DNA of 64,000 nucleotides, from positions 248,001 to 312,000 of the forward strand of contig NZ_FRCC01000004.1 in assembly GCF_900142775.1 (NCBI RefSeq). The letters are read 5' to 3'. Position numbers and translations under genes: made by a program. This document shows positions 27,535 to 37,018 of this stretch, piece after piece. This stretch comes from Flavobacterium flevense. GTDB lineage: Bacteria > Bacteroidota > Bacteroidia > Flavobacteriales > Flavobacteriaceae. Numbering within the stretch: position 1 is the first letter of the stretch; each line of letters begins with the position of its first letter. The notes beneath the pieces were generated by a model, which was not told the DNA's origin, did no database searches, and was given only the letters and a program-made list of their open reading frames with translations.

Positions 27535-30093
27535 TTAGAACGGATAATTTATTCCAAAATTTAAAACTGAGTTCCCAAAATTGTAGTCTCTAAACCATTT
27601 TTTACCTGATTCATCGGCGGGATTGTAGGTTTTGAAACCAAAATCAAATCGGACCACAAAAAAGTTTAAATCATATCTGAGTCCAAATCCTGAACCTAAT
27701 GCAATGTCTTTTAAGCTGGAAAAACCATTAAAAGTAGACTTCTCATCAGTCACATTGTCAAAAACATTCCAGATGTTTCCGGCATCAGCAAATAAAGCAC
27801 CTTTTAAATCACCTAGAATTTTAAATCTAAATTCAGCACTTAAAGCAATTTTCATATTGGCTTCATTAAAATCATTTGTGGCCCCACTGCGTCCCGGTCC
27901 TAAGCTATAGGGTTGCCAGGCACGGTTGTCATTAGATCCTCCGGAGAAATAACTTCGGGAAAACGGAATGTTATCAGAATTACCAAAAGGAATAGCAATC
28001 CCAAAAAAACTTCGTACCGCCAGTACTTTTTCGTGCCTTAAATCCCAGTGTTTGATATAATCAAATTCCGTTTTAATGTATTCAGAATATTCTAAATTAA
28101 AGAATTGAAAGTTGCCGTTTTCATTTCTTTTTTGATTGGTAGCATTTGAAATTAAAGATAAAATAGAACCGGCTGATTCTATTTTAGTCTTAAAGAGATA
28201 GAAGTCATTATCGGCTAAATCGGTCTTTGTGGTTTTGCTAAAGCTAAAATTAGTTGCTAAAATAAAATCATTTTCAGTAAGACGTACTCGTCTTTCCTCA
28301 ATACTTTTTACTTCCTGGTAATCGTTGTCAGACGGAGTTAAACTGCCTATGTTTCCTGCCAGAACATCATTGGTAAAACCTCTGGTTCCGGATTCTATTA
28401 TTAAATTATTATTGTCATCAAAATAGCTGCTGTTGGTATTGTAGATTTGTGCAATTTCATTCAGGGCATCGTAAGAAGAGCCATAAACATTAAAGTAATT
28501 AGGAGAATTTAAATTGCGTACAAACTGAATGTTGAAAAGATCAAAACGAGCGGTGTTGTATCTTTTTGGGTTCCAATTGTATGAAAAAGTTCCTGTAAAA
28601 TTCTCCTTATCTAATCCGATGTTCTTTTGCGTAGCATAACCTAAACCAATTAATGTAGATGGAATCATGCTTTTTGGGATGATTTTTTCGGTAGAAAAAG
28701 GCATGAATATTCGAGGAAAATTCAATTTAAAATCAACACCATATTCGGATACGTTGAAGAACTGATTGTTAGGATTCGCTAAATCTTTTGAAGATCCAAT
28801 GTTAGCTCTTGTAGAAATTTCTAATGTTTCGGCGCCGTTAAAAATATTTCGGATGCTTAATGACGGACTGAAGGAGATTCCGATATCCTGAATATTAGAA
28901 TGGGTTAAGTCAAAAGAAGCCTGAAAACTGTATTTTTTTCTTGGTGTCAAATAAATTTTAGCAATAAGCGAATTGTTGAGCGTGTCTTTTTTATCTACTT
29001 CATATTGAATACTAGGCGGATTAAATATTTTAAGATTCGTTAAATATCTTGATGTCAGCACCGTTTTGTAATCGGCAAAAACAGTCCCTTTGGTGATAAA
29101 AATAGCATCAGTTATAGCATGTGGTTTGTATTTTAGTTTTTCACGACTGTACAAATTAAAATTCTCATAGGTAATACTGTCGGTAATATTCTGTTTGCTT
29201 GTATTAGGCAGGTAATCTGTATAGATATCTACACTGCTGATTTTGTATAATTTAAACTTCTCAGTTTTGGTAGAATCTTTATACTGATAGCTGTAATCAC
29301 CAATGTTTACATTTACATTAGCTTTGTTTTTTTTGCCAATAGTGTCAATGTCAAAAATTATAGAAGTAGGCTGAAAATAATAAGCCCCGTGATTCCTGAA
29401 ATAAGTAGTAAGACGGTTTTTTTCATCAGTAAAATCAGCAGTCTTGTATTGATTTCCTGTTTTTATAAGGGCGTTTTCTTTAGTGTCATCATATAAAGAA
29501 TCCAGGTCAGGCGAGCTGATGGTTGCTTTTATCGAATCTAAAAAATAAGCTTTATTTGTTGTGATGGCATATTTTATTTTGCCTCTTTTTTCACTAATTG
29601 TGTCTTGTGTATAGCTGGTTTTTACGTCAAAATAACCATTGTTAAAATAATAATATTTAAGTCTGGAAAGTGATTTTGTAGTTTTTGCAGTATCAATAAT
29701 CACGGGTGGTTCTCCTGTTTTTTTTAAAAAATCATGAATTCCGTGGTACCAGAAAGATTTGCCCAGTCGATCTACTTGTTTTGCAGACAGCCATTTGGCT
29801 TTACGCTCATATTTTCCGGGATTATTGGTGAATTTTGCCTGATAAGTGGAATCCGGATTCAGATTAGCTAAATTATATAAGTTCAGGCGTAAACGATACC
29901 CTAATAAAGTGCTGTTGGGTTTTTGGTACAATTGATTATGAACATCTTCGTCATTTACTTTTTTACCATTGACCAGAATTTGATTGCTTAAAAGTAGTTG
30001 TTTGCCATCTGGAACTCTTTTTTCAGCGTTACAGGCAGATATAATTATTCCTATTAGAATAAATAGTGATATTTTTGTTGAAATTTTTTTCAA
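27535..30093 (-). CDS. tamL: TamL: BamA/Omp85-family outer-membrane lipoprotein
   Basis: The 852-residue protein has a lipoprotein signal with lipidated Cys21 (IIISAC), POTRA-like N-terminal repeats (to about residue 390) and a C-terminal 16-strand barrel of the Omp85 type ending NFGINYPF. An RxFFGIAIPFGNS and a FSRSYFSGGSNDNRAW segment match the conserved barrel-lid region. A lipidated BamA-like protein is the Bacteroidota TamA variant (TamL), thought to work with TamB in outer-membrane protein or lipid transport. Its stop is 60 bases upstream of the fbaA start. Confidence 0.92.
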   Translation of the reverse strand: MKKISTKISLFILIGIIISACNAEKRVPDGKQLLLSNQILVNGKKVNDEDVHNQLYQKPNSTLLGYRLRLNLYNLANLNPDSTYQAKFTNNPGKYERKAKWLSAKQVDRLGKSFWYHGIHDFLKKTGEPPVIIDTAKTTKSLSRLKYYYFNNGYFDVKTSYTQDTISEKRGKIKYAITTNKAYFLDSIKATISSPDLDSLYDDTKENALIKTGNQYKTADFTDEKNRLTTYFRNHGAYYFQPTSIIFDIDTIGKKNKANVNVNIGDYSYQYKDSTKTEKFKLYKISSVDIYTDYLPNTSKQNITDSITYENFNLYSREKLKYKPHAITDAIFITKGTVFADYKTVLTSRYLTNLKIFNPPSIQYEVDKKDTLNNSLIAKIYLTPRKKYSFQASFDLTHSNIQDIGISFSPSLSIRNIFNGAETLEISTRANIGSSKDLANPNNQFFNVSEYGVDFKLNFPRIFMPFSTEKIIPKSMIPSTLIGLGYATQKNIGLDKENFTGTFSYNWNPKRYNTARFDLFNIQFVRNLNSPNYFNVYGSSYDALNEIAQIYNTNSSYFDDNNNLIIESGTRGFTNDVLAGNIGSLTPSDNDYQEVKSIEERRVRLTENDFILATNFSFSKTTKTDLADNDFYLFKTKIESAGSILSLISNATNQKRNENGNFQFFNLEYSEYIKTEFDYIKHWDLRHEKVLAVRSFFGIAIPFGNSDNIPFSRSYFSGGSNDNRAWQPYSLGPGRSGATNDFNEANMKIALSAEFRFKILGDLKGALFADAGNIWNVFDNVTDEKSTFNGFSSLKDIALGSGFGLRYDLNFFVVRFDFGFKTYNPADESGKKWFRDYNFGNSVLNFGINYPF

Positions 30094-30113
30094 GAGGTCT
30101 AAAATATTTAATT

Positions 30114-30121
30114 CAAAAGTA
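30114..30121 (-). promoter_or_regulatory. Promoter -7 box of tamL in a 37-bp divergent gap
   Basis: TACTTTTG on the minus strand lies 21-28 bases before tamL. The divergent methyltransferase ATG is only 9 bases away, so the promoters of the two genes must overlap each other or the coding regions. Confidence 0.55.
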
Positions 30122-30130
30122 CATATTTTT

Positions 30131-30862
30131 ATGGTTAGTAAAAACCAAATAAAACTTATAACTAGTTTACAGCAAAAAAAGTATCGGATTACCCATCAAT
30201 TATTTTTTGCAGAAGGTGTAAAGGTCATTCAGGAGCTTTTAGACTCTAATTTTGAACTGGAACATTTGTATACTACCCAATATGATTTTGAAGAAGTTTC
30301 AGGCGCTAAAAAATCATTAATCCATGAAAATGATTTGAAAAAAATTAGTGCATTGACAACTCCCAATAGTTGTTTGGCCGTTTTTAAAATACCTCAGGAG
30401 AGAGAAATTGCTACTTCGGGTTTGATAATTGCTTTAGACGATATTCGGGATCCGGGAAATCTAGGAACTATTTTACGATTATGTGATTGGTTTGGTGTGG
30501 AGCAAGTGGTGTGCTCCAGAGAAACAGTTGATATTTACAATCCTAAAGTTGTTCAGGCAACGATGGGTTCTATTACCAGAGTAAATGTGGCGTATCTTGA
30601 TTTATGCGATTATATCACACAAACGGATTTAAGTGTTTTTGGAACTTTTATGGATGGTGAAAATATTTATAAAAGCAATTTGCCTCAGGAAGGAATTATA
30701 GTAATGGGTAATGAAGCTAATGGTATATCAGAAGCCGTAGGAGAATTGATAAAAAAACGAATTGCTATCCCTCGTTTTGGCGATTTACAAAAAACCGAAA
30801 GTTTAAATGTGGCTACTGCAACCGGAATTGTATTAAGTGAATTCAAACGAAATTTTGCCTAA
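30131..30862 (+). CDS. RNA 2'-O-methyltransferase, TrmH/SpoU family
   Basis: I take ATG 30131 as start; the frame is open back to 29984, but that would overlap tamL and lacks an RNA-binding start. The product is 243 residues. The N-terminal substrate-binding domain (FFAEGVKVIQELL) precedes a SPOUT knot with motif 1 DIRDPGNLGTILRLCDWFG, motif 2 VMGNEANGIS and motif 3 SLNVATATGIVLSEF. Members methylate ribose 2'-OH in rRNA or tRNA with SAM. The target base is not deducible. Confidence 0.92.
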   Translation: MVSKNQIKLITSLQQKKYRITHQLFFAEGVKVIQELLDSNFELEHLYTTQYDFEEVSGAKKSLIHENDLKKISALTTPNSCLAVFKIPQEREIATSGLIIALDDIRDPGNLGTILRLCDWFGVEQVVCSRETVDIYNPKVVQATMGSITRVNVAYLDLCDYITQTDLSVFGTFMDGENIYKSNLPQEGIIVMGNEANGISEAVGELIKKRIAIPRFGDLQKTESLNVATATGIVLSEFKRNFA

Positions 30863-30864
30863 TA

Positions 30865-31566
30865 TTAGTGAAAAGTGAAGTTGATAAAAACGGCTCTGCT
30901 CTGGAGTGATTCAATGTTTCCTGTCCAGGGACTGTTAGGGTCATTATCTCTGATAAGTTCGTCTTTTAAGCTAAAACAGCCTCTTATTGAAGGAGAAAAT
31001 ATGAAATATTCGGAGAAAAAATCAATTCCAAAACCCAATTCATAATTAGTACTCCAGGATTTTACCCTGAATTTCTGCTGTACATTATCGTCTATTGATT
31101 TTGAATTGGATGACAAATTCAGCGTAGTTGATAAGCCTCCTACAATATACGGACGTATATTTCCTGTTCTGAGAGAGGAGAATTTCAATAATAAGGGAAA
31201 ATGAATATAGGTACTGTTTACATCTCTAAGGGCGTCTTTTTCTGTAGTGAAATTGGGATAATTTAAGGTTCTTTTTGTGTAATACAAACCTGGTTCAAAA
31301 CGCAGATTAATGTATTCCTGCAGTTTTAAATCAGCAACTACTCCTACATTAAAACCGGTTGTTTTTTTTACCTGAATATCCGGACCTGCCGTTTTGTAGT
31401 CTATTTTGAAATCAAAAGAGTTGAAACCTAAAAAATAGCCAAAATAGAGACGCTGTTTCTGAAAATTTTCTAAATTAATGATAGGGTCTTTACTAAACAT
31501 TCCTTTGGATTGTGTATGTCCTGAAAAACTCAGTAGGAGTAAGGTAAAGACGGCTATTTTTTTCAT
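30865..31566 (-). CDS. porT: PorT-family outer-membrane protein (type IX secretion)
   Basis: The 233-residue protein has a signal peptide (to about residue 18) and an outer-membrane beta-barrel pattern ending in VFINFTFH. Sequence style and its place just after ubiE (15-base gap) match PorT (sprT) of flavobacteria, a component of the type IX secretion system that exports adhesins and enzymes and supports gliding. Other T9SS genes are not in the window, so function is inferred from family and synteny. Confidence 0.82.
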   Translation of the reverse strand: MKKIAVFTLLLLSFSGHTQSKGMFSKDPIINLENFQKQRLYFGYFLGFNSFDFKIDYKTAGPDIQVKKTTGFNVGVVADLKLQEYINLRFEPGLYYTKRTLNYPNFTTEKDALRDVNSTYIHFPLLLKFSSLRTGNIRPYIVGGLSTTLNLSSNSKSIDDNVQQKFRVKSWSTNYELGFGIDFFSEYFIFSPSIRGCFSLKDELIRDNDPNSPWTGNIESLQSRAVFINFTFH

Positions 31567-31581
31567 GTAAATAAACTTAGA

Positions 31582-32313
31582 TTATTTTTTAGATGCTACA
31601 TAAATGGTTGCCACTCCAAAAGTTTGTGGCATTGCTTTTACATCTATAAACCCAATTTTTCTCAAAATATTGTTTAATGCTTCACCATAAGGAAATGCAG
31701 CTGCAGATTCTGATAAATATCCATAAGCTACATTATCTTTAGAAAATAATTTACCAATAACAGGGAGGATGTTTTTAGTATAAAAATGGTATCCTTGTTT
31801 GTATGGGGTTTTGTCAGGAACTGATGTTTCCAGAATTACAAATGTTCCATTTGGTTTCAATACACGTAATATTTCAGCTAAACCTTTTTCTAAGTTTTCA
31901 AAATTTCGAACACCAAATGCAACCGTGATAGCATCAAAATAATTGTCGCTGAAAGGGATGTTTTCTGAATCACCCAGAATCATTTCAATTCGGTTGGATA
32001 AGTTTTTTTGAGCAATTTTTTTAACGCCTACTTCCAGCATTCCTGCCGAAATATCCAAACCTGTAATTTTTTCGGCATTTGTATTGGCCATTAAAATAGC
32101 CAGATCACCTGTTCCGGTAGCAATATCTAATATGGTTTTAGGCTGCGTGTCAGTAACTATTTTTAAAACTTTTTTTCGCCACTTAACATCAATTCCAAAA
32201 GAAATTACGCGGTTGAGATTATCATAGTTTCCTGAAATGGTATCAAACATTTGAGCTACCTGTTCTTTTTTACCTAATTCAGAGTTTTTATAAGGGGTGA
32301 TATTTTTTGACAT
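31582..32313 (-). CDS. ubiE: Demethylmenaquinone methyltransferase
   Basis: The 243-residue SAM-dependent methyltransferase has motif [13 protein letters not shown], the UbiE/MenG signature [24 protein letters not shown] and a C-terminal [12 protein letters not shown]. In menaquinone-using Bacteroidota it makes menaquinone from demethylmenaquinone. It heads a two-gene unit with porT and carries a good promoter box upstream. Confidence 0.96.
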   Translation of the reverse strand: MSKNITPYKNSELGKKEQVAQMFDTISGNYDNLNRVISFGIDVKWRKKVLKIVTDTQPKTILDIATGTGDLAILMANTNAEKITGLDISAGMLEVGVKKIAQKNLSNRIEMILGDSENIPFSDNYFDAITVAFGVRNFENLEKGLAEILRVLKPNGTFVILETSVPDKTPYKQGYHFYTKNILPVIGKLFSKDNVAYGYLSESAAAFPYGEALNNILRKIGFIDVKAMPQTFGVATIYVASKK

Positions 32314-32327
32314 TTTTTAAATTTTGA

Positions 32328-32335
32328 CAAATATA
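32328..32335 (-). promoter_or_regulatory. Promoter -7 box of ubiE-porT
   Basis: TATATTTG on the minus strand, about 15-22 bases before ubiE, matches TAnnTTTG. The leader would be very short. Confidence 0.55.
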
Positions 32336-32469
32336 CTATAATGCCTTTTAAATTAGAACTCAAATCGATTTTCAATTTAATAGCAATCTGATTCATTGTG
32401 TGATTTTGTTTGCAAATATCACTAAAAGTGGGTATTGTAAGGCTGGGGTAGAATGTTGAATTTTACTGA

Positions 32470-32802
32470 ATGAATTTGTTTACAATAAATAAGGAACTAA
32501 TGGTTCAGCTCAGATGGCTATTCTTTGCGTTGATAGTTTCATTTGTTCTTGTCAGCTATTTTGACGGTGCCGTTTTGTATAAAGGCGGTAAGGTGAAAGA
32601 GACGCAAAATACGTTCTTAGGACTAAGTTTATTTTTGGAGATTTTTATCTTTATTTCCTTTAGTACCTTCGTGGTATTTGGTGTTAAAGGATTCTTTGAG
32701 ATGTTTTCCAGAAAGATTGCAAACATCATTATTATTCTTTCAGGGATAAGTTTGGTATTTGTAAATTTGGTTTTATTATGTCAGATTGTCTTTCAGGACT
32801 AG
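32470..32802 (+). CDS. Small hypothetical membrane protein
   Basis: The 110-residue product has three clear hydrophobic helices (about residues 15-30, 49-72 and 83-107) and a short polar loop, LYKGGKVKETQNTF, between the first two. I recognise no family. It is a lone plus-strand gene between divergent ubiE and convergent folA and ends at a bidirectional terminator, which supports its being a real transcription unit. Confidence 0.65.
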   Translation: MNLFTINKELMVQLRWLFFALIVSFVLVSYFDGAVLYKGGKVKETQNTFLGLSLFLEIFIFISFSTFVVFGVKGFFEMFSRKIANIIIILSGISLVFVNLVLLCQIVFQD

Positions 32803-32832
32803 AACATTTTTTTCTAAATTAGTGTAACAAAT

Positions 32833-32866
32833 AAAAAAACACCTCAATTACTGAGGTGTTTTTTGT
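32833..32866. terminator. Bidirectional intrinsic terminator
   Basis: AACACCTCA (32838-32846) pairs with TGAGGTGTT (32852-32860), flanked by A- and T-runs. The folA stop codon sits in the loop, and its last codons form one arm. Confidence 0.9.
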
Positions 32867-33345
32867 TTTCTGACATAAGTTTCAAAACTATAATCATAAA
32901 GATGTTTTTCATCCTTAGTTTGAAAATCAGTATGGGTTAGTTGCCAGTCATCCGGATTTATTTCCGGAAAAAAAGCATCAGCATCAAAGACATGATGAAC
33001 AACCGTAAGCTCTATTTTATCAGAATAAGGCATGGCTAATCGATAAATTTCACCTCCGCCAATAATAAAGGATTCTTCGTTTTCAGGGCATTTTTCAATT
33101 GCTTTTTCAATGCTGTCCACAACAATACAACCTTCAGCCTGATAATCGCTTTGTCGGGTTATGATAACATGTGTCCGGTTAGGAAGTGGTTTAGGAAAAC
33201 TTTCAAAAGTTTTTCTTCCCATTATAATATGATGTCCCGTGGTTAAACTTTTAAAACGTTTAAAATCATTAGGTAAATGCCAGATTAATTGGTTGTCTTT
33301 TCCCAATGCTTTATTTTCAGCCGCTGCTGCAATCATTGTAATCAT
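32848..33345 (-). CDS. folA: Dihydrofolate reductase
   Basis: The 165-residue enzyme starts MITMIAAAAENKALGKDNQLIWHLPNDF-like with the DHFR active-site pattern (GKDNQLIWHLPND), then GRKTFESFPKPLPNRTHVIITR and IIGGGEIYRLAMP. It regenerates tetrahydrofolate from dihydrofolate with NADPH. The genes for DHFR and thymidylate synthase (which makes dihydrofolate) lie 0.9 kb apart on the same strand. Confidence 0.96.
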   Translation of the reverse strand: MITMIAAAAENKALGKDNQLIWHLPNDFKRFKSLTTGHHIIMGRKTFESFPKPLPNRTHVIITRQSDYQAEGCIVVDSIEKAIEKCPENEESFIIGGGEIYRLAMPYSDKIELTVVHHVFDADAFFPEINPDDWQLTHTDFQTKDEKHLYDYSFETYVRKQKTPQ

Positions 33346-33351
33346 TAGTAC

Positions 33352-33687
33352 TTATTTAGTAGGGTGTTCTTCGTTTAATTGATTGTTTAACTCGGCAATT
33401 TTTTGTTCCTGCATCGCAACTAAACGGTCAATTTGTTCTCTTTCCCAGTTTTTATTCATAAAACGATCGGTTATAAAAACTTTTATAAAATGTAAAATAA
33501 ATATAAATAACCATGCTGTAATTAGCCATATATGCCAATTTGCATTTTCGTTAAAATGAAAGACTTTTGTGGATACAAATAAAAACAGACCGACTAAAAA
33601 CAATAAAACAAAATGAAAATAAACCCTCTTTTTTTGTTTTATACGTTTTCTCGCATATTCGTATAATTCATATTGATCCGTTTTCAT
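33352..33687 (-). CDS. 2TM domain-containing protein
   Basis: The 111-residue protein has a short N-terminal basic helix (YEYARKRIKQKKRVYFH), two membrane helices separated by NENANWHIW, and a charged C-terminal helix. This is the 2TM domain common in Flavobacteriia, sometimes attached to LytTR regulators or histidine kinases; function is unknown. It precedes folA by 6 bases, so the two are co-transcribed. Confidence 0.82.
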   Translation of the reverse strand: MKTDQYELYEYARKRIKQKKRVYFHFVLLFLVGLFLFVSTKVFHFNENANWHIWLITAWLFIFILHFIKVFITDRFMNKNWEREQIDRLVAMQEQKIAELNNQLNEEHPTK

Positions 33688-33925
33688 AGGCTGCTTTTTT
33701 TGATTATAAAGATAAAATTTAATTTGGAAATGCTCATTAGTACCGCAGAATAATTAAGAGTAAACTTCGCACTTTTTTGTTTTTTGAAAATTTAATCCTT
33801 CAAAATTTGTTTAATTTGCTAGTTTTTAACATTTTATTAAGTATTATGCTAAATCGCACTTCCAGATGTTAAAACTTCGATTAAAATGATTTACTTTGCC
33901 TCATAAATCTAAAAATGAAAGAGTT

Positions 33926-34222
33926 ATGTCAATTAAAAAACAATTTATAAAGTCAAAACCAGTTTGTAAAGTTACATTTTCTATCGAAGCAAAAGAAGCA
34001 GCTCAGGTTTCTGTTGTTGGAGATTTTAACAATTGGAATCCGGAAGAAGGAACTTTAAGCAAATTAAAAAATGGTACTTTTAAGGGAGCTTTTGATTTAA
34101 ACAAAGATGCTGCTTACGAATTTAAATACTTAGTTGACGGTCAATATATCAACGAAAGTGAAGCAGATTCTTTTAAATGGAATGAATTTTCAGGAACAGA
34201 AAACAGCGTTTTAGAGGTTTAA
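33926..34222 (+). CDS. Small CBM48/isoamylase early-set domain protein
   Basis: I use ATG 33926, giving 98 residues; the frame extends to a TTG at 33896 without added conservation. The protein is essentially one early-set (E-set) domain with VVGDFNNWNPEEG and YEFKYLVDGQ, the glycogen-binding pattern found in glycogen branching enzymes and AMPK beta. A stand-alone copy may bind glycogen or act as a scaffold. A TTACTTTG box at 33891 may be its promoter. Confidence 0.85.
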   Translation: MSIKKQFIKSKPVCKVTFSIEAKEAAQVSVVGDFNNWNPEEGTLSKLKNGTFKGAFDLNKDAAYEFKYLVDGQYINESEADSFKWNEFSGTENSVLEV

Positions 34223-34239
34223 TCTAAAACGCTTTTTTT
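34205..34239 (+). terminator. Intrinsic terminator of the CBM48 gene
   Basis: An 11-bp perfect stem (34205-34215 with 34223-34233) is followed by seven T. The 5' arm is coding sequence and the stop codon is in the loop. Confidence 0.88.
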
Positions 34240-35062
34240 ATACTGCTACGTTTCCTTTTATCGTTTCGTGAGGTTCATAGCCCACGAGAGTGAAGTCATT
34301 ATAATCAAAATCAAAGATGTTCTTTATCTCCGGATTTAAGATCATTTTTGGTAATGGTCTTGGTTCACGGGATAGTTGTAATTCAATCTGGTCAAAATGA
34401 TTGTTGTAAATGTGTGCGTCTCCAAAAGTGTGGATAAAATCTCCGGGTTTTAAGTCGCATACCTGTGCAATCATCATTGTTAACAGGGCATAAGAAGCAA
34501 TGTTGAAGGGAACTCCCAGAAAAATGTCGGCACTTCTTTGATAAAGCTGACAAGATAACTTTCCGTCGGCTACATAAAACTGAAAAAAGGCATGACAAGG
34601 AGGCAAAGCTGCTTTATTGTTAGCTACATTTTCTTCAAATGATTTCGTTGTATCCGGTAAAACCGAAGGGTTCCATGCCGAAACCAGCATTCTTCGGCTA
34701 TTAGGATTGGTTTTTAATTCTTGTATTAAATCAGAAATCTGATCAATTTCTTCGCTGTTCCAATTACGCCATTGGTGACCATAAACGGGACCTAAATCTC
34801 CGTTTTTATCCGCCCAGGCATCCCATATTTTTACTCCGTTTTCTTTAAGATAACTAATGTTAGTTTCTCCCTTAAGGAACCATAACAATTCGTAAATAAT
34901 GGATTTTAAATGGAGCTTTTTAGTAGTTACCATCGGGAAGCCTTCGCTTAAATCAAAACGCATTTGGTACCCAAAAACACTTTTTGTTCCTGTTCCTGTA
35001 CGGTCGCCTTTTTGACAACCATTTTCCATTACATGTTTTACTAGATCCAGATATTGCTTCAT
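34238..35062 (-). CDS. thyA: Thymidylate synthase
   Basis: The 274-residue enzyme converts dUMP to dTMP using methylene-tetrahydrofolate. It shows [24 protein letters not shown], the nucleophile in [32 protein letters not shown] and GDAHIYNNH. It is about ten residues longer than E. coli ThyA through an insert around [14 protein letters not shown]. Its stop abuts the T-run of the opposing gene's terminator. Confidence 0.97.
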   Translation of the reverse strand: MKQYLDLVKHVMENGCQKGDRTGTGTKSVFGYQMRFDLSEGFPMVTTKKLHLKSIIYELLWFLKGETNISYLKENGVKIWDAWADKNGDLGPVYGHQWRNWNSEEIDQISDLIQELKTNPNSRRMLVSAWNPSVLPDTTKSFEENVANNKAALPPCHAFFQFYVADGKLSCQLYQRSADIFLGVPFNIASYALLTMMIAQVCDLKPGDFIHTFGDAHIYNNHFDQIELQLSREPRPLPKMILNPEIKNIFDFDYNDFTLVGYEPHETIKGNVAV

Positions 35063-35066
35063 AACT

Positions 35067-35121
35067 GTTTATTCGGTTATTCGGTAAATTGTTTAGTCGA
35101 TTAAACGAATAAACAAATCTA
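35067..35121 (-). promoter_or_regulatory. thyA promoter with leader inverted repeat
   Basis: TAGATTTG (minus strand, 35114-35121) fits the -7 box. The 9-base arms 35067-35075 and 35106-35114 are exact inverted copies, and inside them GTTTA/TAAAC (35091-35106) forms a second near-palindrome. The repeat spans the expected start of the mRNA up to the start codon. Confidence 0.55.
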
Positions 35122-35135
35122 CGATTAATCAATTA

Positions 35136-35756
35136 TTACGATTCTCTTTTTGAAATTTCGTCTCTTATTTTTGCCGCTTTTTCGTAATCTTCCTGCTCAA
35201 CAGCCTGAATTAATAAATCATTTAATTCCTGAAGACTGTATTTGATATACACTCTGCCGCTTTCAGGTTCACCCGTAAAAGATTCGGGATTGGATATGAT
35301 GTCATCCATTTCCTGATTTTCTTTATCTGTTTCCGAAGGATTTGTTTTCAGGTAAATACCGGCTTTGTCCAGAATGTTTTTATAGGTAAAAATAGGTGCG
35401 TTAAAACGAAGAGCCAGAGCAATAGCATCAGAGGTTCTGGCGTCTATTATCTCTTCAATTTTGTCTCTTTCGCAAATGATACTGGAGTAAAATACACCAT
35501 CAACCAGTTTGTGAATAATAACCTGTTTTACTACAATGTCAAATCGCTCTGCAAAATTTTTAAACAAATCATGGGTTAACGGACGTGGTGGTTTTATCTC
35601 TTTTTCTAAAGCAATAGCAATGGATTGGGCTTCGAAAGCTCCTATTACAATAGGTAGTTTTCGTTCGCCGTCTACTTCATTCAAAATCAAAGCGTAGGCT
35701 CCATTTTGTGTTTGGCTGTATGAAATTCCTTTTATGGATAGTTTGACTAAGCTCAT
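35136..35756 (-). CDS. Bifunctional nuclease family protein (DUF151) with UVR motif
   Basis: The 206-residue protein has an N-terminal DUF151 domain (LPIVIGAFEAQSIAIALE, and ARTSDAIALALRFNAPIF) and a C-terminal UvrB/UvrC-like helix (LQELNDLLIQAVEQEDYEKAAKIRDEI, near 175-202) that mediates protein contacts. DUF151 proteins have been reported to have RNase and DNase activity in plants; the bacterial role is unclear. Confidence 0.88.
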   Translation of the reverse strand: MSLVKLSIKGISYSQTQNGAYALILNEVDGERKLPIVIGAFEAQSIAIALEKEIKPPRPLTHDLFKNFAERFDIVVKQVIIHKLVDGVFYSSIICERDKIEEIIDARTSDAIALALRFNAPIFTYKNILDKAGIYLKTNPSETDKENQEMDDIISNPESFTGEPESGRVYIKYSLQELNDLLIQAVEQEDYEKAAKIRDEISKRES

Positions 35757-35903
35757 AATTGTTGAAATGAAAAAATGTAGTTTTTTTAAATTTAAATTCT
35801 TTTGTACTACTTTCAGGCTGCAATATTAATTAAAAATTCTGCCAATAAGCAAAGATACAATTATCTTATTTTACTGGGCAGAATTTTTAGATTGAAAATA
35901 GAA

Positions 35904-36872
35904 TTATGCGTTTTGAGCTTTGAATGCTTTTAATTTTTCAATTAATTGAGGAACAATTTCAAATGCATCACCTACAATTCCGTAGTCAGCCACTTTAAAG
36001 AAAGGAGCTTCAGCATCACTGTTGATCACTACTTTTACTTTTGAAGCGTTGATTCCTGCAATATGTTGAATAGCTCCGGAAATTCCTATTGCAATATATA
36101 AATTAGTTGCTACCGGTTTTCCTGTTTGTCCTACGTGTTCCGCGTGTGGTCTCCAGCCTAAGTCAGAAACTGGTTTAGAACAAGCTGTTGCAGCTCCTAA
36201 AACAGCTGCCAAATCTTCGATTAAATTCCAGTTTTCAGGACCTTTTAATCCGCGTCCACCGGAAACTACAATATCCGCATCGGCAATTGAAACTTTTCCT
36301 GATGATTTTTCAACGGATGCTACTTTTATTCCAAAATCATTGTCACCAATGTTTGGGCTAAATATTTCTTCGGTTAAAGTTGATGCGTTTTCGAAAATAC
36401 CATAAGAGTTTTTGGCTAAGCCAATTACTTTTACATCAGTATTAATTTCGGTTATGTTGAATGCTTTGTTAGAAAAAGCATTTCTTTTTACCTGAAAAGG
36501 GGCAGTGCTTACCGGTAATCCCACCACATTTGAAGCAAAACCGGCTTCTAAACTTACTGCCAGTAAGGAAGAAAGGTAGATGCTGTTTGTGCTGGAAGAA
36601 AGGATAACTAGTTTGGTATTTTCCTGTTGTGCTGCCTGTTTGATAACATCAGCATAAGCTTTAGCGTTAAATTCAACCAGCTTATCGTTGTTTACTTTTA
36701 ATACTTTGTCTACTCCGTATTTAGATAAATCAGAAACATTTTCCATGTTTACAGTTAAAGCAGTAACGGTTGTTCCAAGAGATTCAGCTACTTTTTTAGC
36801 ATAAGAAGCAATTTCAAAAGCTACTTTTTTAAACTTTCCTTCAGCTGATTCGGCATATATTAATATTGACAT
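35904..36872 (-). CDS. etfA: Electron transfer flavoprotein subunit alpha
   Basis: The 322-residue subunit carries the FAD-binding C-terminal domain: GGRGLKGPENW, SDLGWRPHAEHVGQTGK and LYIAIGISGAIQHIAGI. With EtfB it moves electrons from acyl-CoA dehydrogenases to the quinone pool. It follows etfB after an unusual 146-base repeat-rich gap. Confidence 0.96.
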   Translation of the reverse strand: MSILIYAESAEGKFKKVAFEIASYAKKVAESLGTTVTALTVNMENVSDLSKYGVDKVLKVNNDKLVEFNAKAYADVIKQAAQQENTKLVILSSSTNSIYLSSLLAVSLEAGFASNVVGLPVSTAPFQVKRNAFSNKAFNITEINTDVKVIGLAKNSYGIFENASTLTEEIFSPNIGDNDFGIKVASVEKSSGKVSIADADIVVSGGRGLKGPENWNLIEDLAAVLGAATACSKPVSDLGWRPHAEHVGQTGKPVATNLYIAIGISGAIQHIAGINASKVKVVINSDAEAPFFKVADYGIVGDAFEIVPQLIEKLKAFKAQNA

Positions 36873-36878
36873 AACAAT

Positions 36879-37018
36879 TTTAGATTTTAGATTTTAGATT
36901 TCAGATTTTTTTAAATGAAACCTAAAAAGATTATTGATTTTAGATTTTGAAGTGAATCAAATGTTAGTTTTAGATTTAGTATTGCAATTCAGCAATCTAA
37001 AATCTAAACTCTACAATC
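36879..37018. repeat. TAGATTT heptad repeat with inverted arms in the etf operon
   Basis: Tandem TAGATTT units (36881-36906) recur at 36940 and 36970, and their inverse AATCTAAAATCT lies at 36994-37005, pairing exactly with 36882-36893. A smaller hairpin (ATTGC/GCAAT, 36981-36996) lies inside. Confidence 0.6.

Noticed and set aside
29984..30130. N-terminal extension of the RNA methyltransferase into tamL
   Set aside because: It would overlap the tamL coding region and promoter, and the added residues resemble no SpoU domain.
36879..37018. Repeats as a CRISPR array
   Set aside because: Units are 7 bases, imperfect and without spacers of constant length; no cas genes are near.
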